Shown here: one piece after another, positions 1-10,033 of the stretch
Layout of the letters: each line of letters opens with the position of its first letter
Position numbering within the stretch: position 1 is the first letter of the stretch
NCBI RefSeq assembly: GCF_007830735.1
Contig: NZ_VLLN01000007.1
Span: 103,082 to 167,081, forward strand
DNA from: Geobacter argillaceus
Lineage (GTDB): Bacteria > Desulfobacterota > Desulfuromonadia > Geobacterales > DSM-12255
Reading direction: 5' to 3'
DNA: 64,000 nucleotides
Notes under the pieces: generated by a model
Database searches by the model: none
Seen by the model: the letters and a program-made list of their open reading frames with translations, nothing else
Told to the model about the DNA's origin: nothing
Program-made: the position numbers and the translations under genes

Positions 1-834
1 GAAGAACAAGTTACAGCCTGTATTGCTTTGTTGGAATTAGAAGCCAAAACACCACCGAATCACATTGCAGCATATATTCAACGCGTCCTTAACCCTGATT
101 CGCGTGCAAATCTCAAAAAGCTCATTGAACGTTGCGAATTGGCTGATGCAATAGATGATTCTGCAGGAAAACTACTTCGCCAGAAAACTATCTCGCAACT
201 ACAATTACCTGATTGGTGCTCTGCAGATTCCGATTCGATCACCGATGAGCTTTTAGGATGGTTGCACAGAACTGCCTTGAATTCATGGCAGCAGAACATT
301 CCTGCTTGGATTAAACGCGACAGTTTTGTTAACCAACTTCACGCTGTTATCGATCGTAGAAAACGACAGATTAAGCGAGAGCGGGCGGAAAATCTTATTC
401 CAGTTACTGACGATAATATTGGTCAGCAAAAAGGTAGCCCTTTTGTGAAACAAATATATTTGGTCACTGATGACGACAGCGTTGTAGACAATGCGATCCG
501 TGAGTTTATTCGCTGTAATATTGAAAAAATGCGCCTTTCAGCTGAAGGAAACATTACCGATGATGACTGGATTGCATTTGAAACTACCTTAAAGTCCAGG
601 TGGGACAAAATTCGTTCGCGAATTATTCGAATGTCTCACGGGAATCCAGAAGAAGATGTCGGTTTTGAAATTTTTACTGATACTACGGAAGATCACCGTG
701 AAAAACTGGCAGGAAGCGATACCGATCAGGTTTATCTAACCTCGGGTACCTACCACCGCTTGGCCAACATGATCCAAGTTGGTTGGCATCCCCGCTTCGA
801 AGAACTTATGCGAGAAATTCAGGAGATGTCATGA
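1..834 (+). CDS. ABC-3C system C-terminal-domain protein, 5' partial
   Basis: The reading frame is open from base 1, so the gene starts outside the window; about 277 residues are visible. The visible part is soluble and charged, with no enzyme motif I recognise. The call rests mainly on context: it is followed by a small middle component and a DUF3732 ATPase, the order seen in ABC three-component (ABC-3C) conflict systems, where the first gene carries a variable effector domain plus a system-specific C-terminal domain. Its stop overlaps the next start by 4 nt (ATGA at 831), which implies translational coupling. The effector domain would be upstream and cannot be identified here. Confidence 0.6.
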   Translation, partial: EEQVTACIALLELEAKTPPNHIAAYIQRVLNPDSRANLKKLIERCELADAIDDSAGKLLRQKTISQLQLPDWCSADSDSITDELLGWLHRTALNSWQQNIPAWIKRDSFVNQLHAVIDRRKRQIKRERAENLIPVTDDNIGQQKGSPFVKQIYLVTDDDSVVDNAIREFIRCNIEKMRLSAEGNITDDDWIAFETTLKSRWDKIRSRIIRMSHGNPEEDVGFEIFTDTTEDHREKLAGSDTDQVYLTSGTYHRLANMIQVGWHPRFEELMREIQEMS

Positions 835-1319
835 TCGACATCCTTTTTGAACAGAAGATTATACAGAATACCGGACTTGCAGCAGAAGCGATTTGGCAGG
901 CAGTCCACGAAGCCTATGAGATGAAAGGTCGCACCGAAGGCGTTCCCTTTCCTTTGGTGTTTCTTGTCTTGCCGCTTACTTTCCACAAACGTACAGCTAA
1001 TGCTTTGGCCTCGAAAACTCAACCAGGAGCTATTTACAAGGCTCTTGCAGATGATCGAGAAATTCCAGTCGGCCTCCAAGGTCGAATGCAGGCAATGTCA
1101 GAACGAACATTGCACGCGCTATCCATTGGCTTCTCGACTGGCTTGTTAAAATTGGATCAAGATCACCAGCGCCAGGTAATTCCTGGAAAGAAAACTCCGC
1201 CAGTCACACATGTCACGGAAGATGTAAAAATTATCTTAAAAGCCGCCAAGCGGGTCGGACAAACATTCGCTGAACTGACAGTTGTCCAACTTGCAAGCCA
1301 TTTGGAGATCAAATTCTGA
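831..1319 (+). CDS. ABC-3C middle component
   Basis: A 162-residue protein read from ATG 831 (MIDILFEQKI), chosen because it forms an ATGA overlap with the upstream stop and has AGGAG just before it; an in-frame ATG at 783 lies inside the previous gene. The sequence is a small alpha-helical protein with a central PFPLVFLVLPL segment, resembling the 'three component ABC system middle component' families. These are thought to link the effector protein to the ATPase. The stop overlaps the ATPase start by 1 nt. The family call is from general resemblance and strict gene order. Confidence 0.7.
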   Translation: MIDILFEQKIIQNTGLAAEAIWQAVHEAYEMKGRTEGVPFPLVFLVLPLTFHKRTANALASKTQPGAIYKALADDREIPVGLQGRMQAMSERTLHALSIGFSTGLLKLDQDHQRQVIPGKKTPPVTHVTEDVKIILKAAKRVGQTFAELTVVQLASHLEIKF

Positions 1320-3328
1320 TGAAAATAGCGATCCTGAAGATTATTCTATGGCCGAAAGACACCAGTCACCTCCCACGTGTGATTCATTTTGCTCCTGGAA
1401 AGATCAATATAATTACAGGGGAGAGCGCAGCAGGCAAATCCACATTAACCTCGATTATAGACTATTGCCTCGGTAGCGGAAAATGCTCAATTCCAGTCGG
1501 ATTGATTCGCGAGGTTACTGGTTGGTTTGGCCTTCATCTTCAATTGGCCAATACTGAGATGATCGTTGCTCGACGTAATCCAGAAGACCAACAAACAACA
1601 GGTGATCTTTACTGGGCAGAAGGGATGGAGTTGTCTGTGCCGCTGACCGTTGAAAAGAACGCTCGCGTTGAAGATCTTAAAAATCGATTCAATCAAATCT
1701 CACATCTTCCTTCTCTCGACTTCTCTTCAGATGAGAATGTTGGCTTTGGCGGACGCCCAAGCTTTCGCGATATGGCAGCGTTCAATTTTCAGCCACAACA
1801 CATCGTCGCCAATCCATACACTTTCTTCTATAAAGCAGACACAACAGAGCATCGGGAAAAATTGCGACTGATTTTCCCACTTGTTCTTGGTGCCATTGAC
1901 GCAAGTACACTCGCCAAACAACGCGAGTTGAAAGACACTGAACGTGAGCACGAAAAACTTAGGCGTGAATTGGAAGCGCGTTTAGCTGCTGCACGTTCTT
2001 GGGAGGCGGAAATTGAAAGCTATTACCTGCAGGCGTTGACGTTCGGTCTGCTGCCAAATTCTCCCCCACACAAAGCAGGCTGGTCTTTGGATAAATACAT
2101 TTTGGAGTTGAAAAAGGTCCCTGAGACTATACGAGCCATGGACATCCCAGATATTAAAGAGGGAACCAGTGAGGCTGGCGTTACAGAGTTGACCCTTTTA
2201 ATAAATGAGGAGGACCGACTCTCTCAGGAAATCGGTTCGATACGACAGCGGCTGGGTAAACTTGACCAGCTTTCGTCTTCTGTTGACGACTATAGCACCA
2301 CTCTTACAAGCCAAGAGGATAGGATGCAGGGAGTCGGCTGGTTTGAACAAAATCTGCAAAAAATGCATCAGTGTCCAGTTTGCTCTGCGGTTCACACTGA
2401 GGGCAATCCCCGTCTTGTAGAGTTGCAAACCTTGGCGCGGGAGTTGAAATCACTTACTGCGTCAGTTCATCAAGCTCCGGCTAAGCTTGATCAGGAACTT
2501 GCAGTGCTGCGACAGGAGCTTCGCGATCGTGAAGCGGCAATCTCCAAAGCCCGGCAGAAAAGAAAATTCCTTGAAGGACGTTCTACCGAGTTATCAGCCC
2601 AGCGACAACGTGTCAGACAAATTTATCTTTTTGTAGGCCGTGTAGAGCAGGCTTTGGAGAATGTTAGCGCCAGCCGTAATGTCGATGATATTCGCACAAA
2701 GGTACAATCTTTGGCAGATAACATTGCCAAACTTAGGCGGGATCTTGATCCTCGCATGCAACGAGAACGTTTGAGTGCTGCGGTTGATACTGTTTCTGCG
2801 AAAATTGCGGGATACGCTCAGCTCTTGCAGTTAGAGCATGCGAAAGAAAATGTTCGGCTTAACATTCGTGAACTTAGCCTTCAATTTAGCAGGCTTTCTG
2901 GCCGGACTGATTTTCTTTGGGAAGTTGGCAGCGGGCAGAACTGGGTTGGCTATCATGTCGCTGGTATGTTGGCATTACATGAACATTTCATCAGCTTGAA
3001 TCTCAATCCTGTGCCACGCTTCCTTGTTATTGACCAACCTAGCCAAGTATATTTTCCTGAAGCATGGCCTTCTATGGAACAGTCTCCAGATGGCGAGGAT
3101 AAAGTCGCTAGTTCAACTGACATTGCTGGTGTACGCCGCATTTTTAATACCCTGTCCAATTTCATCGATGTAATGGCAGGCCAGTTTCAAGTAATTGTAA
3201 CTGAGCATGCCGGTTCCATCACCTGGGAAGGCATTCCACATGTTCATCTCGTTGGTAATTGGCGTGCAGGCCATGATGAGTTCCTTATTCCAACCGCTTG
3301 GCAGAACGTAGAACTCACAGAAAAATAA
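1319..3328 (+). CDS. DUF3732 ABC/SMC-like ATPase of an ABC-3C system
   Basis: A 669-residue protein of the DUF3732 type. The P-loop GESAAGKS is at residues 34-41. A long charged, probably coiled-coil centre (about 200-520) carries a CPVC motif near residue 352, reminiscent of the zinc hook of Rad50-like proteins. A Walker B/D-loop-like segment FLVIDQPSQ lies near residue 568. In ABC-3C systems this subunit is the presumed sensor or motor that licenses the effector. It is coupled to the middle component by a 1-nt overlap, and the methyltransferase gene begins 10 nt after its stop, suggesting one transcript. Confidence 0.85.
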   Translation: MKIAILKIILWPKDTSHLPRVIHFAPGKINIITGESAAGKSTLTSIIDYCLGSGKCSIPVGLIREVTGWFGLHLQLANTEMIVARRNPEDQQTTGDLYWAEGMELSVPLTVEKNARVEDLKNRFNQISHLPSLDFSSDENVGFGGRPSFRDMAAFNFQPQHIVANPYTFFYKADTTEHREKLRLIFPLVLGAIDASTLAKQRELKDTEREHEKLRRELEARLAAARSWEAEIESYYLQALTFGLLPNSPPHKAGWSLDKYILELKKVPETIRAMDIPDIKEGTSEAGVTELTLLINEEDRLSQEIGSIRQRLGKLDQLSSSVDDYSTTLTSQEDRMQGVGWFEQNLQKMHQCPVCSAVHTEGNPRLVELQTLARELKSLTASVHQAPAKLDQELAVLRQELRDREAAISKARQKRKFLEGRSTELSAQRQRVRQIYLFVGRVEQALENVSASRNVDDIRTKVQSLADNIAKLRRDLDPRMQRERLSAAVDTVSAKIAGYAQLLQLEHAKENVRLNIRELSLQFSRLSGRTDFLWEVGSGQNWVGYHVAGMLALHEHFISLNLNPVPRFLVIDQPSQVYFPEAWPSMEQSPDGEDKVASSTDIAGVRRIFNTLSNFIDVMAGQFQVIVTEHAGSITWEGIPHVHLVGNWRAGHDEFLIPTAWQNVELTEK

Positions 3329-3337
3329 GGACAATCC

Positions 3338-4867
3338 ATGCCTTTTCTTGATTGGGTAAACAAAACTCAGGCGGTGAACTCTACCGTTGATGTTCCGTAT
3401 CATTTGTTGCAATTCCAATCTGCACATGGAGACGACAGTGCTGAAAACCTACTGATTCAGGGTGATAATCTTCTTGCACTGAAAGCTCTGTTGCCGTTCT
3501 ACCGTGGAAGGGTAAAGTGCATTTATATCGACCCTCCCTACAACACTCAATCAGCCTTTACTCACTACGATGACAAACTGGAGCATTCCCAGTGGTTGAC
3601 TATGATGTACCCACGACTCGTTCTATTGCGGGAACTGCTGTCGGAAGATGGTAGTATTTGGGTGTCGATTGATGATCGGGAAGCGCATTACCTGAAAGTA
3701 TTGATGGATGAAATTTTTGGGCGGGGCTGTTTTGTTGCATCAAACGTTTGGCAAAAGCGGTATTCAAGGGAAAATCGCGAGTCGATTGGTGATGTTCACG
3801 AGTACATCGTTCTCTATGCAAAAAACCCTGATAAATTCAAAGCTGTTCGAAACCGCGTTCCACTTGATGAAGCCCAAGCTAAAATCTATCGTAACCCAGG
3901 CAACCCTAAAGAAACTGATCCAACAAAGAGGTGGCGCGGCCTGCCGATGACTGCTCAAGGCTATCGGCCTAATCAGATGTACACAATAACTGCTCCAAAT
4001 GGAAAAACTCATATACCTCCAGAAGGTCGATGCTGGTCAACCTTGGAGTCTGAGTTTTTGAAGTTGAAAGACGCCGGGCGAATTTACTGGGGCAAAGATG
4101 GCAATGCTCAGCCAAGCGTTATTAGATACTTGTCTGAGGTAGAGGGATTAGTTCCCTGGACTTGGTGGCCACATGAAGAAGTCGGGCATACTGACGAATC
4201 CAAGAAAGAATGTAATGTCCTTTTTGGGGCGGATGTGAGTTTTGGCACCCCAAAACCCGAGCGGCTTATCCAACGCATACTCCATATAGCCACCAATCAA
4301 GGCGACCTCGTTCTTGACTCTTTCATTGGCTCAGGTACAACCTGTGCCGTAGCCCATAAAATGGGTCGGCGATGGATCGGTATCGAAATGGGAGAGCACG
4401 CTGTTACGCACTGCTTGCCGCGTCTGGAAAAGGTCATTGCCGGCGAGCAAGGGGGAGTTTCCAAGGCAGTAAGTTGGCAAGGGGGTGGCGGGTTCCGTTT
4501 TCATGCTCTCGGAGAGCCGGTGTTTGATGCCGACGGCGGCATACACCCGTCTGTGCGTTTTTCTGCATTGGCCGCCTACATCTGGCACTTTGAGACAGGC
4601 GAACCGGCGCGACAAACCTTTGATGCACCGATGCTCGGCAACCACGACGGCACGGCATATTATCTCCTCTACAATGGCATCCTCGGCGACCGCAGACCCC
4701 AGGGAGGTAACGTACTTACCTCTGCCGTTCTTGCGCACCTAGACGAGATATCGCCGCACCATGGTCCCCGAGTGATCTATGGAGAGACTACCAGGTTGGG
4801 GGAGACTCGATTGCGTGAGGCCAGCATCACATTCAAACAAATTCCTTACGATATCAAGGCGCGATAA
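3338..4867 (+). CDS. mod: Type III restriction-modification methyltransferase (Mod)
   Basis: A 509-residue beta-class N6-adenine DNA methyltransferase. The catalytic motif DPPY is at residues 65-68, preceded by LIQGDNLLALKAL. The AdoMet-binding motif LDSFIGSGTT follows near residue 325. This IV-before-I order is typical of type III Mod proteins. The region between the motifs should hold the target-recognition domain. The protein is shorter than many Mod subunits (about 600 or more residues). The res gene follows after 2 nt, so the two form a standard mod-res pair. The unusual point is its position directly behind an ABC-3C cassette. Confidence 0.9.
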   Translation: MPFLDWVNKTQAVNSTVDVPYHLLQFQSAHGDDSAENLLIQGDNLLALKALLPFYRGRVKCIYIDPPYNTQSAFTHYDDKLEHSQWLTMMYPRLVLLRELLSEDGSIWVSIDDREAHYLKVLMDEIFGRGCFVASNVWQKRYSRENRESIGDVHEYIVLYAKNPDKFKAVRNRVPLDEAQAKIYRNPGNPKETDPTKRWRGLPMTAQGYRPNQMYTITAPNGKTHIPPEGRCWSTLESEFLKLKDAGRIYWGKDGNAQPSVIRYLSEVEGLVPWTWWPHEEVGHTDESKKECNVLFGADVSFGTPKPERLIQRILHIATNQGDLVLDSFIGSGTTCAVAHKMGRRWIGIEMGEHAVTHCLPRLEKVIAGEQGGVSKAVSWQGGGGFRFHALGEPVFDADGGIHPSVRFSALAAYIWHFETGEPARQTFDAPMLGNHDGTAYYLLYNGILGDRRPQGGNVLTSAVLAHLDEISPHHGPRVIYGETTRLGETRLREASITFKQIPYDIKAR

Positions 4868-4869
4868 CC

Positions 4870-7563
4870 ATGTTCAAACTTAAAGATTATCAAGGAGATG
4901 CACTCACCGCCCTCGACGGTTTTTTTAGAAAATTGCGCATGGCAGGCTTGGTCGAAGCATGGCAGGAATGCGTGCCGCTGCAAGAGAAACAAGGACAGAC
5001 ATGGCAGCCAGCCTACAACACTGAGGCGCTGGGGGATACTCCCGCAGTTTGCGTACGCATCCCGACCGGCGGTGGCAAAACATTTCTTGCTGCCCATGCT
5101 GTACCCCGGGTAGGCAAAACATTACAGGACACCGATGCTCCAGTAGCTTTATGGCTGGTACCATCCGAAGCCATACGCAGCCAGACATTGACCGCGCTTT
5201 CCACTCCGCGCAATCCCTGTCGCGAGGCTTTGACAAGTTACTTTGGTGAACGGGTACGAGTCTGCGCCCTGGATGATTTGGCTACTGTCGGGCCTCAGGA
5301 AGTAGGACAATCGGCCATCATTGTCATAGCAACGATTCAATCGTTCAATGTGAAAGAGAAGAGTCAGCGTACCGTTTACTCCTTTGACGAAAGCTTTTCC
5401 CGCCACTTTCAAGGACTGACTCCGCAGCAGGAGGCCCGTCTCGACAGGGTGAGCGAGGCGGATATTGCCGCACAACCTTACCTCACTGCAGCTGATATTG
5501 GTCGAGTAAAGGCCTCACTGGCGAACTGGCTGACACTCAATCGGCCTATTGTCGTGGTGGATGAGGCGCACAATAACCGAACGGATCAGGCATTCCGCAC
5601 GTTAAAAAACCTGCATCCGGCCTGCGTAATAGAACTGACCGCAACCCCTGCAACTAACAGCAACGTGCTGTATCACGTCGGAGCGAGTGCCTTGCAGCGT
5701 GAAGACATGATCAAACTTCCCATTGTGCTGATGGAGCATCCGACCGGGTGGAAAGACGCCGTGCGCGACGCCACTCTGACCCGCGACCGCTTGGAGGCGC
5801 TGGCTGCCAAGGAATTGGATTACATTCGCCCGGTATTGCTGTTCCAGGCAGAACCGAAAAACGGTGAAGTTACAGTCGAGATGCTACTGGAACACTTGAC
5901 CAGTGCTGACGGTGAAAAGCTGGACCGAAAACAGATTGCCGTAGCAACTGGCGACCAAAAGGAACTGGACGGTATTGTACTGGCAGACCCACATTGCCCA
6001 ATCCGATATGTTGTCACTATTGAAGCTTTGAAGGAAGGCTGGGATTGTCCTTTCGCATATGTACTGTGCAGCCTTCAGGATGCCAAAAGTGCAAAAGACG
6101 TGGAGCAGTTACTGGGTCGGGTTTTGCGTATGCCCTATGCCAGACCTCGTCAACAGTCGGAACTCAATAAAGCCTACGCTCACATCGTGGCTCAAGGTTT
6201 TGCGCGTGTGGCAGACCAGCTTGCCGACCGCTTGGTGAACAATATGGGTTTTGAAGCCTATGAAGCGGCCCAAGCTATTGCTCCTGTACAGAATGTTCTT
6301 CCCTTACCGGATGGAGGAGAAAATCCCCGCCCACGCCCTGCCGAAGCAGTAATTTCTCTTCCCTCAGTTCCAACGCAACCGGTACCCGAGGAGTTGAGAG
6401 AATCCATTGAAATTCGACCTACTACCTCTGGCGCGACTGCTATTGTTCGAGGAGAACTGTCGGAAGCTGTAGAAGAATTCCTGCTAACGGCCTGTAATGC
6501 CAAGCAGCAGCAGGGAGTAAAGGACGCAATTGATACTGAACGTACTCGGCAGGCGGCTCTGTTGGCGCCTTCGGCGCAGGGAGTTCGTTTCGCACCACTT
6601 CCACAGCTTTGCCTGAATTGGGATGGTGAGCTACAGCCAGTTGAAAAACGGTTACTCTCCGAATTAGGCGACTTCGATCTCTTTTCTGAGCTGATCGGCT
6701 TGGCCGGGTTTTCCATTGTCGAACGCGGCGCGGCTTTCGAGATAGACCTTGATGGAGGTCGTGTGGTTTATGGGGAGGCAGACAGTGGGCAGTTGCACCT
6801 GAATGAAGTTGCTGCACACGCCACTGAAAACGACCTGGTACGCTGGCTGGACCGTGAATGCCGCCAGATTGACCTGGGGCAGGCCACACTCATCAAGTGG
6901 TTGCTGGCCTTGGTACGCCATCTCCAGGCGGATCGTGGTATTACCCTTACAGCTCTGGTGCGAGCAAAATATCCTCTGGCGGAAGCGATACGTCGGGAAA
7001 TAGACCGTCGCAGGAAAACAGCCATTTCGGTTGGCTTTCAGAAGTCCTTGCCAGGTTTCCTGGCAGCTCCACGGCTTGAAGAGAGTTTCCGCTATGCCTT
7101 TACATTCCACCCGACACATTACCCAGCACGTCCGCCGTACTATTCTGGGCGCTATCGTTTCAAGAAGCATTATTACCCGGTGATTCACGATCTCCGTGAG
7201 AAACGTGCCGACGGAACGCCTGCAGAGGAATTTCTTTGTGCGAGGGCTATTGACGCCCACCCATTGGTGAAACATTGGATACGAAATGTGGAGAAGGAAG
7301 ACCGTTTCTCCTTCTGGCTGCCGACTGTAAGCGATTACTTCTATCCGGATTTTGTCTGTGAGTTGACAGATGGCCGGATTTTGGTGGTTGAATATAAGGG
7401 AGAGCCGTACAAGACCAACGATGACTCAAGAGAGAAGGCGCAAATAGGCCATCACTGGCAGCAGTCCAGCGCTGGGCGCTGTCTTTTCTTGTTCGCAGTG
7501 CTTGAGGATGAGCAGGGGCGAAATGTGGGGCAGCAACTAGAACAGGCTATTCAGAAATGCTAA
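4870..7563 (+). CDS. res: Type III restriction endonuclease subunit (Res)
   Basis: An 897-residue SF2 helicase-nuclease. Visible motifs are Walker A GGGKT (67-71), DEAH in VVVDEAHNN (about 231), ELTATPAT (motif III-like), motif VI QLLGRVLRMP (about 411), and a C-terminal PD-(D/E)XK site in YFYPDFVCELTDG ... VVEYKG (about 822-845). It would translocate on or cut DNA when the partner Mod recognises unmethylated sites. All helicase and nuclease signatures are intact, so it is probably functional. It is the last gene of the operon; I see no clear terminator in the roughly 100 bp that follow. Confidence 0.92.
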   Translation: MFKLKDYQGDALTALDGFFRKLRMAGLVEAWQECVPLQEKQGQTWQPAYNTEALGDTPAVCVRIPTGGGKTFLAAHAVPRVGKTLQDTDAPVALWLVPSEAIRSQTLTALSTPRNPCREALTSYFGERVRVCALDDLATVGPQEVGQSAIIVIATIQSFNVKEKSQRTVYSFDESFSRHFQGLTPQQEARLDRVSEADIAAQPYLTAADIGRVKASLANWLTLNRPIVVVDEAHNNRTDQAFRTLKNLHPACVIELTATPATNSNVLYHVGASALQREDMIKLPIVLMEHPTGWKDAVRDATLTRDRLEALAAKELDYIRPVLLFQAEPKNGEVTVEMLLEHLTSADGEKLDRKQIAVATGDQKELDGIVLADPHCPIRYVVTIEALKEGWDCPFAYVLCSLQDAKSAKDVEQLLGRVLRMPYARPRQQSELNKAYAHIVAQGFARVADQLADRLVNNMGFEAYEAAQAIAPVQNVLPLPDGGENPRPRPAEAVISLPSVPTQPVPEELRESIEIRPTTSGATAIVRGELSEAVEEFLLTACNAKQQQGVKDAIDTERTRQAALLAPSAQGVRFAPLPQLCLNWDGELQPVEKRLLSELGDFDLFSELIGLAGFSIVERGAAFEIDLDGGRVVYGEADSGQLHLNEVAAHATENDLVRWLDRECRQIDLGQATLIKWLLALVRHLQADRGITLTALVRAKYPLAEAIRREIDRRRKTAISVGFQKSLPGFLAAPRLEESFRYAFTFHPTHYPARPPYYSGRYRFKKHYYPVIHDLREKRADGTPAEEFLCARAIDAHPLVKHWIRNVEKEDRFSFWLPTVSDYFYPDFVCELTDGRILVVEYKGEPYKTNDDSREKAQIGHHWQQSSAGRCLFLFAVLEDEQGRNVGQQLEQAIQKC

Positions 7564-7668
7564 GGATGCCAGCAACTGAAGGAAATTGTATATTACATTG
7601 ACCACAGGATTTATAACACACGGGAGTTGGTAATATGCCTCTCCAAAATCTTAATAAGAGTCCATTAT

Positions 7669-8373
7669 ATGATTGAATTGAAAAATGTTACTAAACGATA
7701 CGAATCGCTTACGGCTGTTGATGATGTATCCTTCTCTGTCAAGTCAGGGGAGTCTTTTGCTTTGCTTGGACCCAATGGCGCCGGGAAGACGACAATCGTA
7801 AAGATGCTGCTCGACTTTACACGACCGACGTCCGGAAGCTTATCTTTAAACGGCATCCCAAGTACCTTGGCAGAATGCCGTCAATCAATCGGTTATCTTG
7901 CCGAAAATAATCATATTCCACCCTCACTTTCTGGGTGGCAATACCTTCTACGTTGTGCTGAGTTATTGAATATGAATCGGTCCGAGGCGACAGATCAATG
8001 CAGGCGCATTGTCGAGTTGATTGGAATGCAAGGCAGGGAGAATACAAAGGTCGGCACATATTCCAAGGGCATGGTTCAACGGTTCGGATTAGGCGCTGCA
8101 CTCATGGGAAATCCAAAACTGTTAATTCTGGATGAGCCAACCTCTGGTTTAGACCCCATCGGTATCAGGGAAATACGCCAGCTCCTGGAGTCGCTTAAAG
8201 ATCAAGGCATGACGATCTTCCTGAATTCCCATCTACTGTCAGAAGTTGAAAAAATCTGCGATACCGCGGCAATAATCAACCGTGGCAAGCTTTTGGTAAA
8301 AGATGCAATTTCCGCTATTGTCAAAGACGGGGAGACGCTGGAAGATGTGTTTGTTAGACTGGTGAAAGGTTAA
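7669..8373 (+). CDS. ABC transporter ATP-binding protein (ABC-2 exporter type)
   Basis: A 234-residue nucleotide-binding subunit. It has Walker A GPNGAGKT (34-41), a signature region YSKGMVQRFGLG and Walker B LLILDEPTSGLDP. I start at ATG 7669 (MIELKNVTKRY), where family homology begins; an in-frame TTG at 7627 would add 14 residues that do not look like this family. It pairs with the membrane protein that starts 1 nt after its stop. The substrate is unknown. Proteins of this subclass serve antibiotic, lipid or copper-enzyme maturation exporters. Confidence 0.9.
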   Translation: MIELKNVTKRYESLTAVDDVSFSVKSGESFALLGPNGAGKTTIVKMLLDFTRPTSGSLSLNGIPSTLAECRQSIGYLAENNHIPPSLSGWQYLLRCAELLNMNRSEATDQCRRIVELIGMQGRENTKVGTYSKGMVQRFGLGAALMGNPKLLILDEPTSGLDPIGIREIRQLLESLKDQGMTIFLNSHLLSEVEKICDTAAIINRGKLLVKDAISAIVKDGETLEDVFVRLVKG

Positions 8374-8374
8374 C

Positions 8375-9223
8375 ATGGAAACTTCAAAATCACTTCCCCC
8401 CATTACAAGGATTACAAAATATACGCTTATTGACGAAGTGCAGCAGAGAAGTTTTGTGTTCATGTTTGTTATCTGCGCAATCTGCGTATTTCTCCTTCGT
8501 GGCTGTTTTCAAGGTAATTACATGGTGAACGGTCACGCTCTTGATGCCGCAACCATTGTCAGAACTTTATCGAAAGTGACCTTTCACGTGATAGGTGCTG
8601 GCGTGATGGTCATAGCGGCTTTACTTTCGATGCGAATGTTCCGACGCGACCGGAATGAGGGTATGCAATCGTGTATTTTGTCCAAACCGATAGCCCGGTG
8701 GCAGTATGTTATGGGAAAGATCATTGGCATATGGGCCTTATCGGTGCTTTTCATGTTCATCTTGCATAGCATCGTGTTCTTGATCACATCCATCAATCTG
8801 AAGGTTTTCATGCCGGAATACCTCATTGCCTCACTGCTCTGTTCGATCAATCTGCTATTTGTGGTTATTGCTGTGCTTTTTTTGTCGCTCCTGATGTCCG
8901 ATATTGTTGCGTTTCTTTGTGTTCTGGGCGTTGGTGTCGTTGGCTTTGTAGCCGATGGCATAGCTGCTGCCAGCCACAGCCAGATAGCGCAGGCGATGCT
9001 GCAGCAATCGAGCGGCCATCCGCAGTCAGACATGACATGGTGGAAAGTCGTTTATTTTTTATGGCCGAAGCTCTTAGGAGTTCAACAGTTGGCATCTTCG
9101 TTGATTGAGAGCGAATCAAGCCATGGATTCGGCCCTATCTATCCACTCATCAATATCCTTGTTTATTGCCTTATTCTTGGTGCATTGCTTTTCAAGCGAT
9201 TTAGGAATGAAGATATTATCTAG
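8375..9223 (+). CDS. ABC-2 type transporter permease
   Basis: A 282-residue integral membrane protein with about six hydrophobic segments, including FVFMFVICAICVFLL near the N-terminus, paired segments around residues 65-150, a long block near 150-205, and a last segment IYPLINILVYCLILG. A soluble loop follows the first helix. It directly follows the ATPase gene and forms the membrane half of the exporter. There is no substrate-specific signature. Confidence 0.85.
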   Translation: METSKSLPPITRITKYTLIDEVQQRSFVFMFVICAICVFLLRGCFQGNYMVNGHALDAATIVRTLSKVTFHVIGAGVMVIAALLSMRMFRRDRNEGMQSCILSKPIARWQYVMGKIIGIWALSVLFMFILHSIVFLITSINLKVFMPEYLIASLLCSINLLFVVIAVLFLSLLMSDIVAFLCVLGVGVVGFVADGIAAASHSQIAQAMLQQSSGHPQSDMTWWKVVYFLWPKLLGVQQLASSLIESESSHGFGPIYPLINILVYCLILGALLFKRFRNEDII

Positions 9224-9317
9224 GTTTATGAGAGGATTGGGATTGGTTGTTAATAAGTCGTCTGATGGTTATTCCCTAGTTTCTCCAATAGGGGAATGAA
9301 AAGAGGGGCGACCTAAT

Positions 9318-9596
9318 TTACTCATGATTGATCCGATTTTTCAATATAACACTCGGCTTGAAAGTCAAAACCTTCCGTGATGAAATGGTAATGGTTTCCC
9401 CAGTCTGAGGGTTTCTGCCGTTTCTGTCGGCCTTCTTTCGAACCACAAAATTCCCGAACCCGCTTATCTTCACATGCCCTTCAGTGGCTATGGCATCTTT
9501 GAGAATATCAAGAGTAAGCTCCACCAATTCGATGGCTTCTTTCTTTTGGCAAGAGAGCTTTTCTTGCACCAAGTCGGCTAAATCTGCTTTCGTCAT
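9318..9596 (-). CDS. IHF/HU family DNA-bending protein
   Basis: A 92-residue histone-like protein starting MTKADLADLV at 9596, with an AAAGG ribosome site just upstream on the minus strand. An open frame reaches 9683, but homology begins here. It carries the beta-arm segment GFGNFVVRKKADRNGRNPQT, where the RNPQT motif intercalates DNA, and a TFKPS C-terminal segment. It is closest to IHF-alpha-like proteins. DNA bending by such a protein would help sigma-54 enhancer loops, which are common in this window, but a direct link is inference. Nucleoid proteins are often carried on mobile elements. Confidence 0.88.
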   Translation of the reverse strand: MTKADLADLVQEKLSCQKKEAIELVELTLDILKDAIATEGHVKISGFGNFVVRKKADRNGRNPQTGETITISSRKVLTFKPSVILKNRINHE

Positions 9597-10033
9597 CTTA
9601 GACCTTTCAACATGCTGATATGAATGCTGTAAATACCACAAAACGCGAATAATTTCCACGAGATTTATATAAAGGTCAGCCATAAGGGACGTTCAATCCG
9701 AGCCGGTAGGCAAGTTTCATATAGTTTCTGCCGAAGTCGCAACCAAACGTTCCATTGCTACCCATCCAGGACAAAAACCTATATTTCAACACAGTAAGTC
9801 TAATTTGTATGGACATACTATGCTGAATAATCCCATTCTCCGAGCGCTTGTCAGTTTGACTCCCGTGCAATCCTCGCTTCTTCCCAAGCCACCGTCAATT
9901 TATCTGCAATCGGCTATATTTCCAGTTTCATAGCGTTACCGATACTAAATATATACGATCATGTAGTTTATCCTGGTATTTTTACATTTACGCTGCTATA
10001 AATATACGAACGTAGATGCCGATGGAGGACAAA
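9597..10033. promoter_or_regulatory. Intergenic region with direct ATATACGA repeats before hipB
   Basis: About 440 bp without a convincing gene; a 64-codon minus-strand frame at 9676-9870 lacks support. In its right part ATATACGA occurs at 9951-9958 and again at 10002-10009, 51 bp apart and just upstream of hipB. HipB-type repressors bind repeated sites in their own promoters, so these are candidate operators. The classic Escherichia coli HipB palindrome is not apparent. Confidence 0.4.

Noticed and set aside
9676..9870. 64-codon minus-strand frame upstream of the IHF-like gene
   Set aside because: No ribosome site, no recognisable family and atypical composition.
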